Source of the DNA: Asterionellopsis glacialis
Lineage: Eukaryota; Bacillariophyta; Plagiogrammaphyceae; Rhaphoneidales; Asterionellopsidaceae
NCBI GenBank assembly: GCA_014885115.2
Contig: WKLE02000074.1
Location: 1-32,817, forward strand
Direction: 5' to 3'
Length of the DNA: 32,817 nt
The translations under genes were made by a program, and so were the position numbers. A model generated the notes under the pieces. That model was not told the DNA's origin. It was given only the letters and a program-made list of their open reading frames with translations, and ran no database searches. Of this stretch, positions 19,770 through 31,300 are shown piece by piece (within the stretch, counting starts at the first letter, position 1; each line of letters begins with the position of its first letter).

Positions 19770-22700
19770 ATGACGATGTTAGGGAAACAAAGACATGTCA
19801 CTAAAATTTCTCGGCGACACTGTTTTGATGTTATTCCTACGATACTAGGGATGCTTCTGATGACTTCTCTATCAATTGCCGAAAGAAGCATACCCTTACG
19901 TGGGAAAACACAAGATGTACCGCATAGAAGGCTACCACCAGTGCGAGAAAATGACAATGAACTTCCCACATTACTTACGCCATCCTCGTTAATAAACAAA
20001 GTTTTTACACCGTCACCGACTCCCTATCCGACGTCAGCCAATCCTTCTTATTCAAGAGGTCCTTCAGGTCGACCTTCATCAGTACCCACAAACTATCCCT
20101 CAGAGTTCCCCTCCTTTGCGCATTCGGAAGCTCCGACATTTGAGCCTTCCTTAATGCCATCAGATTCAATACTTCCTACAACGAGTTTAGCTCCATCTGT
20201 ATCGCCATCCGATTCTCCATCGGTTCAACCTTCTTTTGGACCCACAAATTATCCCTCATCAATCCCAACAAATTCACCTACGCATTTGCCTTCTATGCAA
20301 CCTAGTACAAAGCCGAGCAGTACTCCTTCTAAACTTCCCACTTGGAGGCCTTCGATAACACCAACTTCAGTACCAACGAAGACGCCCTCGTCGGTTCCAA
20401 CTATTGTCCCATCAAGCTCTCCAACAAATGAATGCCATGATAATCCGACTTATTTAAGCCCTATCAATAAATTTTCATGTCAAGAACACAAGAATACTCC
20501 TTGCACCAATTGGCGTTTCATCGGACTTACCGGTGACCAGGTTGCAGATCTGATCGAAAATTGCCCTGTATCGTGTGGTATCGAATGCGGTTCCTTTAGC
20601 AGAGTGAACATGGAATACTCGTATATTCTGTCTTATGTTCCTGAACAATTGAAGGAAAAACAAGAAAAAATCTTGGTACAGACGAGTAAACAATTTTTCT
20701 CATCTTATGTGAATGAGAACGAGAAATATGGGACATTTGCCATCTACAATGTTACATTTCGATCACGTGAAATACTTAGCAATAGGCGGATGGTGTCACC
20801 GATGCGTGTGGATAGGTCCCTAACAGGGATAGCGCAGTTGAAGATTACTTTAATGATTTCTGGGCACTCAATTCACCTGCCAGCTTCAAGTCTCGTCACT
20901 CTGTTGCAAGCTGCAGTTGATACTTCTGAATTTGAACGTATTTTGCGTGGATCTGATCCCTTCTTCGATACTGTGGATGTGTCGTCAACAAGGCAACAGA
21001 TTCCAGCGGGTGTTGTAAACGCAAACAACAATGAGGAGCATACTGATAATGATTTTTCAGCTACAATCACGGTGTCGGTGCTAGCAGCAGTTACTGTTGT
21101 TTGTGTTCTTTTTGCCACTTTTGTTTATCAAGGCCATTCGAGGAGATCTAGATGCGTCATGCTCCTTCCAGGATTAGCATCGTTCTCTGTAAAATTGCCT
21201 CCTCGGTTACGGATTTCAACGGATACCTCTGAGCATGCCGATCAACCCCGAGACAGAATTTTCTCTTTTGGGGAATCACCTGGTGGTTCTGTACAGACAC
21301 TACCAGTTACGAACGGACTTATGCGTCTGCTTGGAAGCCTTAGTAGTCGGAGTCGTGATTCGACAAGCTCATGTAGTAGTGACCGTCCGTCTTCTAAAGA
21401 CGAAAATGTAGTTCAAAGCGAGGAGAGACCGAGGGAACACCCACTTGCCGGTATAATTCCTCCTATGGTGCTCATTGACATCGAAGATGCGGAAACCGAA
21501 TTTAAGCCATTAGACTTAGTAAGTGTTTCTCAAGACGAAGTCAAGGAAATGATGCCAATTAAACATGTTGAAGCTTCTTCAGAGCTGCTTGAAGCTTTAA
21601 GTAGTGTCCAAGATCAGAACAAGGCAATGTCTCTCTCGGAAATGCTATCGTAAGTTCACACATCGATTATATGCCATTCTCAGAGTAATCAGTTTTTAAT
21701 ATTTGTGCTTGTGTTTCCCTTCTACCAATGCAGGTACACAAATCGCCCAGAAAACAAGGGTTGCTCACAAATGTCGCGACAAACTTTTCCTCGGCCAATG
21801 CTTGACTTTAAGGATGAAGTTTCAGACGAAGGTTCCGTTGCGTCTACACCAGTTGCAATTGCACAAGATGAAGATCAAAGTTTCTTCCACAGACGAGTTT
21901 CAAGCTTTAGTGCTTTAGATGAAATGGAACCTTCCAACACTCTTGATGATCTTATTCGCTCGCAATGGGATGGGATGGGAATAACTCCTTTGGAACATGA
22001 AACAACGGCTAAGAATTTGGAGAACGATCGAGAGTCAGACTACCTATGCGAAACAAACTCCGGGAAAGAAGTTTCGCTTGCATCTGGATTGCAGACAAAG
22101 GCTATCTCACAAGACCGTGCCAATGTGTGCTTGACACCAACCAGAGCAAGCCTGACGGCGTTAGCGAAAACTTTCCGCAAATTCCGATCAACTTCAAATG
22201 GAAGCAGTGATTCGAATGGTGAAGTAGAAACGAGCGACCAAAACGGGTTAGATGACATTAATATTGACAAGTGCATCACTCCAGGTACGACAAATGCACC
22301 TCGGGAATCTTCGATGGGACTTCGGACAGAAGGACCAGTTTCAAAAAAAGATATGATTCTTCCTACCTCTATTGACGTTGCCCATTCTATGAGTAGCAGT
22401 CTTTCTTCCACTGATCGGAATTCTATGGGACCCATTAATGGAGAAACCTTGCACTCGTTTGAGGCTCCATGTAGTGGAAAGCTTGGTCTGATCATTGAGT
22501 CAGCATCCAATGCAGGACCGACAATACACACAGTGAAGGATTACTCTCCACTTTTTGGTCTAGTTAGAGAGGGAGATAAAATTGTTCGTGTTGGTAGTAA
22601 AACAACGAAACATATGAGCACTGGCCAAATAACAAAACTTCTTTCTCAGAAAAGAGGGAAGCATGGAAATGACGTCATAAAAATCAAGGTAACAAGAGCT

Positions 22701-22970
22701 GCAGAAAGTATGAACACTCCTATGATCCCTCTATCCCCAATAACACCTTCACGTCGTTCTCATTATCGGGAAGCTGAACAAATCAGTCAGAACACACCAG
22801 CTATGGATGTTACCTGCCCACGAACACAGGTTCAACCATCAGCCATTAGCATGCCCCCACTACATTATCAAGTTGTAAAGGAAAGACCTACGGAACAAGA
22901 GAATTCTTTCCATTTGATCGGAGCTTACGACAACGGTGAGGATGATTCTGATGATTCTTCATATTATTAA
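19770..22970 (+). CDS. PT-rich, Cys-rich single-pass membrane protein with cytoplasmic PDZ-like domain
   Basis: Two exons: 19770-21649 and 21734-22970. The 84-nt intron starts GTAAGT and ends ATGCAG, and joining preserves the frame as S-YTNRPENKG. Product 1038 aa. Layout: N-terminal hydrophobic signal/anchor (about residues 20-37, VIPTILGMLLMTSLSIA); Pro/Ser/Thr repeats of the PSxxPTxxPS kind (about 70-220), a probable glycosylated stalk; a six-Cys module (C222, 237, 245, 265, 269, 273) with the CPxSCGxxC ending of ShK-like domains; about 150 residues of extracellular sequence; a transmembrane helix about 430-453 (ITVSVLAAVTVVCVLFATF) followed by RRSR; a Ser-rich cytoplasmic tail; and a PDZ-like domain at about 869-948 (KLGLIIES then FGLVREGDKIVRVG). 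The acidic C-terminus ends DDSDDSSYY. A surface receptor or adhesion protein linked to the cytoplasm is inferred. The domain pairing is unusual. Start: first ATG; a second Met follows at residue 3. Confidence 0.88.
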
Positions 22971-23834
22971 TATCAAATAGTTGCAGCTTTCAACTTTCAA
23001 ACTGAGCATTTTTTCCATGATTCTCATACGCATTTCAATACGAACTTATTGACATTTTTTCTTTTAAATTATATGGTATATTGATATATTATACATTTTA
23101 GAGCTTTTACCTTCGCTATTTTGATATACGGATTGCACTCTACTGTGCAGTTTTTACAAATTTTCATTTATGTGGCCCAAGTTTGTGTTTCCACCTCGTC
23201 CGTTGAAGAAAGACAATTTGACCGTCTAAATAGTAGACAAGATGATCGAATTATTAGCTATTTATATTTGCTTTCCTTGATACGTTTAGATTCATTCAAG
23301 AAACAAGGTTTTATGTACATGATTTTTCACACTCATCGTGATGTATTGTATTGGCTGCACACTTATAGAAGGATAGAATTAGTGATTAATGGGAACAGAA
23401 CCAGTCTGACAAAAAGTCCTATACCCAGTATGTCAAGAGAGACTTTAATTGTAGCAGCTAGTTGGATATGACAAATACTGCTCATCCCATTTTGTTGGAT
23501 GGGGTTGAAAACCCAATGGTCACCACTAATACATATTGTGATCGTCTTGTAATTGCCAAAAAAGATGCTCTGTAAAAGACCTTTATAATCACAGAGGAGT
23601 TCTGCTGCTTACTCTATGGTAATGGCAATGGTGCCATAGGAATAAACTTTGGCCATGGCCATGTTATTTACCTTCTATGGTATGACATCTTTGAGCTTTG
23701 CATCACCATGCAGGTTTGGGGACTTGCCCCTGCACGTCAAAATTTTTTATACAGTATTTGCATCAAGAAGGAAGAATCCATCTAAATCCTCTGCCATTTT
23801 ATCCCATTTATAACAAGAACTTGATGGAGACAAG
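22971..23834. other. Intergenic, no gene recognised
   Basis: Downstream region of the PDZ-like gene followed by DNA of transposon-like composition. A frame at 23121-23471 has no family features. A small GC-rich hairpin (GGGGACTTGCCCC) sits near 23718-23730. Confidence 0.45.
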
Positions 23835-24180
23835 GTGCAACTGAATACCAACTGTAATTACTTTTGCATGTTTTTAGAGTCTGGAAATAAAACCATTTCT
23901 GCACTTACTTCAACAGACACGGATGATTTGGATTTAACGAATATTGCACTCATTGGAAATAACTTCCAAGAATTGAATGACGTGACCAAAGCTAAATTTT
24001 GTGAATGCATCAAAGCTACTTACAGTCAGTTCATCTGTCTGACTGACCCAATTAGGAGAGCAGAAAGCTCTGCAAGATGATCTATTTATCTATTTGAAGA
24101 AAATAGGCAATGGTTACAATGGAGCTATTAATATTTTAAAAACTGAATTGGCAAAGAAAAGGAAAACCAGAAGGTGCCAA
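23835..24180 (+). pseudogene. Decayed coding fragment of unknown family
   Basis: From 23886 the plus strand reads NKTISALTSTDTDDLDLTN then GNNFQELNDVTKAKFCECIKA. After a frameshift near 24062 it continues LQDDLFIYLKKIGNGYNGAI and ELAKKRKTRR to about 24175. The amino-acid composition is coding-like in both frames, and the join restores a plausible helical protein. I do not recognise it. It converges tail-to-tail on the helicase pseudogene and shares its composition, so it may be the second gene of the same mobile unit. Confidence 0.4.
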
Positions 24181-24249
24181 TAAATCAGATGAAAGCCATT
24201 GAATATAGTTGTACCAGTACCAGTAGTAGTATGTAAACCTTTATATAAC

Positions 24250-26500
24250 ATTACTTTTTGATTACCATGATATTTTATACAATCCCAATATGAGAATTGG
24301 TACAAGTTAAGATTACCATCAATGTCAACAGATAAAACAGCAGTGACAATAGGATCAACTTTGCTTTCATCATCATTTCTGTAGTGAATATCATACATGA
24401 TAATTTCAGATGCAATCAACATTATCACAAGCATTTTGATAGTTTTTGGTTTTGGTTTGTAAGTCAATTTACTGCCAAACACTATCCTATTACAATTTGG
24501 ATAGTTCTTTAATGCATTAATCAGAATTTCATCAATTGTACAGGGCAACTTCATCTTGTTGAAGCCAGAGTAAATAGATCTACTAAGATCAGTTTTAAGG
24601 ATGCAACATTCACATTTGGAAATTTTTTTGGTAATGACCAGCACAAAAATCACATGCAGTTATACAAGGAGGAATCTGAACATTGTCGTGCTTGTTGGGA
24701 TTGTATTTACTACCATAATCATTATAAGGATTAGCCAGAGCCCTTTTCTATTGTGTTGTGTTAGGAAGATCATATAATTTTAAAATTCAAATGAGATGTT
24801 TGTTTTGTAGTTTCCTGTAATTTGCTAGGTTCACATTATTTCAGTGTTTGGAAGCATGTAATCATTGTTGCTTTTGATACTGCCTTTATAAGGTAGATGC
24901 ATTTGTCTGGTTAATGAAATATATGATTGTAAGTTTCCACAGACATTATATGCATCTGCGGTATGGGGGGAATTTGAATGATGACCCAGGTGACCCTTTT
25001 TCTGTGCAACCCACAATTCACTTGTGGGAAAGTCAACACTGAAAACACTGTAAATCAACTTACCATCCCAACTAGCACTAGCCAATGAACATGTGGCAAA
25101 ACAACACAAAAGATTGAATGGGTGTTCACCAGTAGTACCAGTGTAAATGCAAACATCATTGGTGGTTGCAGCAGTTGACTGTTCATTGTTCATTGTTTGT
25201 TGTTGTTGCAGATTGATAACTGCTAGGAGTATGGTATGATGTGTTTGGTAGTTCATTCAAGAACATATTTGTAATGTAACATTTCTGTTCCCTAAACATT
25301 GTCCTAGTAAGAATAGCACTGTTGGCTTCATATGACTGCTTGTCAAGGAATTTGTTCAAAAATTTATTGTGATAATCCTCAAGTATCATATGTGAATTAT
25401 AGAAGAAGATCTGTTGTTTTCTTGTGCCACCAGATTTTTGCATTACATCATAAAAAGGTTTTACAGTATTAACAAAAATACTATTCACATTATTGGAGAA
25501 GTGAAATGCCATCTTATAGACATGAAAGATCATTCCTGCAGGTTTGGGCCAAAAGATTTTCAATGGTTTATAAAATATCATGCCCAACATGTCTTCAAGA
25601 TGATTTAGTGTTTCATTAGTGGCACCGGCAGTCATGAATAAGATAGGAACTTTGGTTACATATTTTTTGGGTTAAGGGGATGTAGATTTGTTATGAAAGT
25701 ACATGGCAGATTCCATGAATAAGTGGTGTCCTATGCTGCTAGTGTTGATGGTGGCACAGCACAACAATCAGACAAACAACACACAAAAGAAAAGAAGACT
25801 TTTATGTAGTAATGTAAATTATGAGCTTAGTTTAATCCGGAGAAGATCTGGCAATTTAGTAAAAAGTAAAGATTCAGCAAAATTTTAGTAAAAAGTAAAT
25901 TGGAGTCTGTCTGCTTATCTATGCAACAACCATGCATCCTCAAGAGTGTCCTACAGGGAGTGTAGTTCAAGTGGGTTTTATTTATATTAATCAACTTGAG
26001 TTTCTTGGTATTCAAAAAATGAATATAGAGTTTCCTGTAAATTTTTGAATTTACTAAACATTGTGCAGATGGCAAAATGACAACTGTGATGGTAGTATTT
26101 TTTTCTAAACTACAAACAGTATTGCAGAGGTCTTGTTGCTTATTTGGATCCATGAATTCATCCAAATGGATGGACATGATGGCACCATACTCTTGATTTG
26201 CAATATTATTTATTTTGTGCTCTTGGTCAGCACCAAGAGACAATGAAGGTGTTATACATCATGTAATCCCCCCTTGTGAGATGGCAAACAAATTGTGGAT
26301 CATAGATTTACCACCACCAGTAGGTTGGCATAGAAAGCTGGTTTAATGCCGCAGTTCTTGTTTGTCATCTTCAAAAGGTGAACACCAACATCAAGTTGCC
26401 ATGAAAACGGTGTGAGAGAAAAGGCGCTCTCCATAGATTCACGGAAGATTTCTCTCGGGGTTGCATTGGGATGACTTGAAACGGTATCATACAAACGATC
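24250..26500 (-). pseudogene. RecQ-like superfamily-2 helicase pseudogene
   Basis: Reading the minus strand: an N-terminal segment (TPREIF, TPFSWQLDVGVHLL) from about 26494; Walker A PTGGGKS at 26304-26324, one frame off from the preceding segment; then GGIT-TGA-CITPSLSLGADQE with a nonsense TGA where Trp is expected; ILPSAQCLV; and motif II, expected IDE(I/V)H, reading INKTH at 25971-25987, so both acidic residues are lost. The helicase C domain follows, from about 25635 (TAGATNETLNHLEDMLGM, MAFHFSNNV). Motif VI reads QKKGHLGHH at 24978-25004 instead of Q-x-GRAGR. A further C-terminal region (about 24650-24250; LPCTIDEILINALKNYPNC, ASEIIMYDIHYR) is conserved in look but of unknown function. 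At least five frame breaks. This repetitive helicase family is common in diatom genomes and is probably carried by mobile DNA (inference). Confidence 0.75.
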
Positions 26501-26529
26501 CGTGTTGGAAGCAGCTCGTGTGATATCTT

Positions 26530-26936
26530 GATGTCAGATATAATAATTAATAATATGTTTTCGGCATACGAGTATGGAAGAACAGTTTCTCATTTCGAGA
26601 TAGGGATACGACGTATCCGTCTGCAAGACTGTCCGTAACCCACATAATCATGTAGGACCTACCTGTATCCACATCATGTACTCGTACTCGTAGTCTACAG
26701 TTACTTTCGGACTGATTGACCAGTACCACGTGGAAGAATTCACAAAATCTATCTGTTTTACTGTAGGATTCCTAGGTTCTACGGTAGCTAGAAATATGAA
26801 ACTGCTGGATGTGTGACCGACGATCCATCTTGAATCGTTGATTTTGTTTCATTTCAACTTTTCGACATCAGGAGACAATCCGCAGGAGTCACATTTGACA
26901 AGTGGAGGATCTATTTATAGATATTATAAATTGACC
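26530..26936 (+). promoter_or_regulatory. Upstream region of the ubiquilin-like gene
   Basis: CpG content rises sharply after about 26530, marking the edge of the transposon-like DNA. It contains TAGGACCTACCTGTA, GTACTCGTACTCGTAG and a TCCTAGGTTCTACGGTAG stretch, similar in flavour to the GTAC/CTAG-rich DNA elsewhere in host intergenic regions. No defined promoter element could be assigned. Confidence 0.3.
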
Positions 26937-27883
26937 ATGTTTATGAAAAGTTTATGGAGCTTCCTTTTGGCACTTTGTGTTGCAGTAGCGAATGCTGGGA
27001 CACCATTAAGCAATCTTAAAGTTACTCTTCGTGGGAAAAAGTATGAAATTTCGGATGTTTCGACTGTTGCAGAATTACAAGCTGCCATTGAAAAAGAATC
27101 TGGTTTAGATCCCAAAAATCAAGGACGAATCCTTTTCGGGGGCAAACGATTACTATCGTCGGATATACTGAGTGAAGCTGGCGTTTCAGACGGTGCCCAG
27201 CTGAACTTGGTCCCAGGCAACGGTAAAACCAAGTCATCTGGTACCTCCGGAAGCGCAGCTGCTGCGTCACCCGCAGCAGCAGATGGAGGATCCGTCAATG
27301 ATTATATGCAAGACATGTTGAAAAGTGCAGGTGTCGATCCCGGAAAGATGGATGAGCTAATGTCTCAATTGCCTTCTGGTGAAGGTGGAATGGAAGAAAG
27401 GTGAGGAATAGAAACAAATGATTTCATAGTTACCCTTATGTGTGATCACCCGGAGTAATAATACTGTGTCTTTGTTGATGGCAACAAACACTTTTCCTAA
27501 TTTTTATCTTTATTTCGTATAATACATTCTCTGATAATTCTCTTTCTTGAAAAAGTTTGAACGCGATGAGTGATATGATGAAGAGCCCAATGTTTCAAGA
27601 ATACATGTCAGATCCTGAAAAGCTAGAACAATCTCGCCAGATGATTTTGCAGAATCCAATGCTTAAAAGTATGATGGGTGGGATGCCAGGTATGGAAGAA
27701 TTGCTCAACAACCCAGATGCATGGCGTGAGGCTATGCAAGCAGCCGCCAATATGTACCAAAATATGGATCCCAATGATTTGATGAAAGCCATGAACGGAA
27801 TGGGTGGTATGCCAGGGGGCGGTATGTTTGGTGAAGACAGTACTGCTACTGCAGCACTAGATGAATTATCAGAGGGTGAGTAG
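26937..27883 (+). CDS. Ubiquilin-like protein (UBL + STI1-like) with signal peptide
   Basis: Two exons: 26937-27400 and 27556-27883. The intron (155 nt) is GTGAGG...AAAAAG, and the join reads EE-S-LNAM in frame. Product 263 aa. Residues 1-20 (MFMKSLWSFLLALCVAVANA) are a textbook signal peptide with an ANA cleavage site. Residues 24-93 form a ubiquitin-like fold (LKVTLRGKKYEI, then GRILFGGKRLL). An Ala/Ser/Gly-rich linker follows (about 95-120). An STI1-like, Met-rich chaperone-binding segment lies at 159-223 (MFQEYMSDPEKLEQSRQMIL, NPMLKSMMGGMPGM). The C-terminus, ending LDELSEGE, lacks a UBA domain. Family knowledge: ubiquilins carry unfolded or membrane proteins to degradation in the cytosol. 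A secretory signal places this one in the ER or, in a diatom, possibly the periplastidal space (inference). The first ATG in frame is used. A possible further GTGAGT donor at 27875 means an alternative 3' end cannot be excluded. Confidence 0.85.
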
Positions 27884-28383
27884 GTAATTGGAATACAAAA
27901 TTAATGCTAATTAAAGATGTACACAGTACACAGATTTCTAATGTGTTGTAGTTTTGCAAGAGATTGGATTGTTACAAATGTACGATGGTTGTAGTCGAAC
28001 AAATGCAATGTTGTATTTTACAATTTTCATGCATAAAACGTTTGATGAGCAATATCTTTTCCTTATTATGCACCACCACTAGACTTTGCATATATATTAT
28101 CGGATGCAACTGCTAGGTGTAACAAAAAAAACGATTCACACTTGCTACTATAGACTGTACTATTGAAGACTTCTCTTAATTGGTATAAGCATGACAATAA
28201 ATGTTGCACACGATATGATTGCTATGGACTGCGTTGTTATGTTAAAACAACTCTTAATGTCATCGGATGACATGAATTTCCAGCATTACTACAGAGAGAC
28301 GTTTTCCAATGTGAACACGACATAGCAGGAAGAAAGAGTACAACAAATAGTATTGATATGCATTATCATTATATGTATGTAAA
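27884..28383. other. Convergent 3' intergenic region
   Basis: Five hundred bases between the stop codons of the ubiquilin-like (plus) and LRR (minus) genes; AT-rich, no gene or repeat recognised. Confidence 0.5.
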
Positions 28384-31300
28384 TTAGGCAGGGAAACATG
28401 CATCGCAGCATTGACAGACGATTTGTGGATTTAAACCTTGACAGTCAGAAGTTAAGATATCCAATTTGCCGTTTGTTTTTAGATCGCAAATTTCTTGCGG
28501 CATGACTCCAGTGAAATCATTATTGTGGAATATTAAGTGAGCTGCAAAAAGGTGTAAATCAAGAAGTTTATAAATAAATGAGTTAGTCTGAAACAATACC
28601 AACATTTAAAGAGGAAAGCAACCTGATTCCACTTACTAGCTTCGACCAATAGGCCTAGTTCTGATGGGATTTTCCCGCCAAGCTTATTTCCGGAAAAGTT
28701 TAAATTTTCTGCATTGGTAAAAATGGAAGGGGGATGATAAACGTAAGCGAAATTGACATGGCAATACGACATAAAAGTGCAACTTATTGATTGGTTTTGA
28801 CGTACCCAATTTAATCAATTGTCCGTATTCTGTAGGAATATTTCCAGTGAATTCATTCAATGAAAATCGAAGACTTTCCAAGAATCTGAACTCCCCGAAC
28901 ACAGTCGGAAGAGTTCCGTTAAGATTTCTGTTGTTGCTAAAGGTGAGTTCCTGAAGATCGAAAGCTGAGTTTAACTCTGACGGAATGGTGCCTGATAGAT
29001 CATTAACATCCAATGTCAGAACAGTCAAGCTATTGAGGAGACCGATTTCACTTGGAATTGTACCGATAAAAGCGTTTGAGTTAAGCTGGAGAAGCTTAAG
29101 ATCAAGGCGTCCTATTTCTGTCGATATTGTACCGGTAAAGATGTTGTTGTTTAGATCGAGATATTCCAGCTTAGGTAGGTCGTAGATAGATTCTGGAATA
29201 GTACCCGTCATAATGTTATTATCAAGATCCAAGCCCACAAGAGCATCCATATTTCCAATATTTTCTGGAATTGGCCCGGATATCCCGTTATTATCATCTA
29301 GATTTATGTCTATTAATTCAGTCAAGTAAGATACCTCAGTAGGAATCGACCCCGATGCACCGTTATCATCTAATGTTTCAATTGCAACACAGAAAAGATT
29401 AGATAGGTTCGTCAAGGAGAAAAAAATCTGGACCAATAATTCATTACTTACCTGGCCCGAGTGCTGATAATTTAGTGCTCCCTGAAATTGGATAACACTG
29501 GTTTCCACTCCACTTGCACGTCTCAGTATTCGAAAGCCATCGGATGTCGTTGTCACAAGGTCTCATAAAATCTTGGCTGCAAGAATTCCATCTGTCGCCA
29601 TCGAGGGAATAGTAAAGTAATGAAGCGATATACCGTTGCACTAGCTCCTGGTCATCGGAAGGACAAACTTGATAATCGTCGAAGTCGATGAGCCACTGAG
29701 ATGCTCTGTACTGGGCTGATTCTGAATCTGTCAAAAGAGAGGGGTCAGAAATCTGTCCCAATCTAGCAAGTATTTCGTTTCTTCTTTTAGCTACAGTCAA
29801 CCCCACACAGCTGGAAGGTTCTGCTGTAGTTGGTGAAGCAGTTGGTGAAGCAGTTGTCGGTGCAGTCGACGGCGCAGCCGTCAAAGGTGCTGGAGTCACA
29901 GGTGCTGGAGTCACAGGGGGGAGTGTCGGTGCAACAGGATGAACTGGAATTATCAAATCATCTTCGACGAAACAAGGTCCGGGATTTCCATCAAATAAAG
30001 CATCTACACGGACACCCTTTACCATTGCAACAGATCTGCAAACATCAATACTGGATTCTTCTCTGAGATAGCCAACGGCACCTGGAGCGAGTCGTGCTCC
30101 AATTGGACCATTTTCTACATTGTCAAAAATCAATAGTTCGCCGTCACAAGTTCTTGTAAAGTTAGTGATTTCAAGATAACCTGAACTTGAAAATCCATCA
30201 TTTCTGACTGTGTAGTAATAGTCAACGTCAACAATGCAATTTTGCTCAGGGCTGCCTTCACCTGTGCATGATGAGACAACCAAACTACCAAATCTATCAC
30301 CTAGATCAAGGCCCACATCGTTTCCTGAGGAGTCAAAACTAACTTCTTGGCAAACTTCTCCTGTGTTTGCGTTTTCAACAGAACAGGTCATCTCATTAGG
30401 AAGAATGACCAAACTAGTGAGAACGATGAATCCTCCTTCTTCCACGGTACAGTTACAAAAGAGTTCTCCACCCCCGGTGCAAATGACCCTCACAGAAGAA
30501 TCCGCAGTGCACTGGTAATCGGTGCAGTTTGTTGATGCGTCTCCATCACAAGTGTTTTCTTCGTACATCAATTTTACATCAGTTGCATCAGTGCAAGAAA
30601 GAGGAGGTTGAGGAATTTCCGCACAGCTAATTTGATTATCGTTAGGAGCCGGGTCTGGAGGATGTCTGCAATCAAGATCAACCTAATTTGTGCCAAAGTC
30701 ATACATATGAAAGAAAATTGAAATGAGACAACTTCATAAATTCATCTTCACTCAAAACAGAAAAACTGATTTGACTTTAAGATACTTACAGACATTGGAC
30801 AAGAATAACTGGGTGAGGTACTGGGGCTTGCGCTAGGTGTAGCAGTGGGGAATCGTGTAGGTGCCACAGTAGTAGGACTCGGAATTGGTGCTAAAGTGGT
30901 CGGATTTGGGGTTGGTGCCACGGTCGTAGGATTCGGAGTTGAATTTGGTGTTGGTGCTGCAGTGGTCGGATTTGGGATTGGTGCCAAAGTTGTAGGTCTT
31001 ACAGTCGGTGCTAAAGTCGTAGGATTTGGTGTCGGTGATGCAGTCGTTGGGCTTGGAATTGGCGCCAATGTCGTTGGATTTGGTGTCGGTGCTGAAGTTG
31101 TAGGACTAGATGTAGGCGCCAGAGTTGTGGGATTTGGTGTAGGCGCCAGAGTTGTGGGATTTGGTGTAGGCGCCAGAGTTGTGGGATTTGGTGTAGGCGC
31201 CAGAGTTGTGGGATTCGGTGTAGGTGCCAGTGTTGTGGGATTTGGTGTAGGTGCCGGGGTTGTAGGCGAATTAGTTATTGGATTATCAGTATCAGGGTCA

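Noticed and set aside
21650..21733. Two separate genes ending at 21653 and starting at 21705
   Set aside because: A canonical 84-nt intron (GTAAGT...GCAG) joins the two open frames exactly in frame.
23121..23471. 116-codon open frame on the plus strand
   Set aside because: No domain, biased AT-rich composition, and it follows directly in the 3' region of the PDZ-like gene.
30852..31280. CRISPR-like regular repeats
   Set aside because: The units are contiguous without spacers, in a coding exon of a eukaryotic gene.
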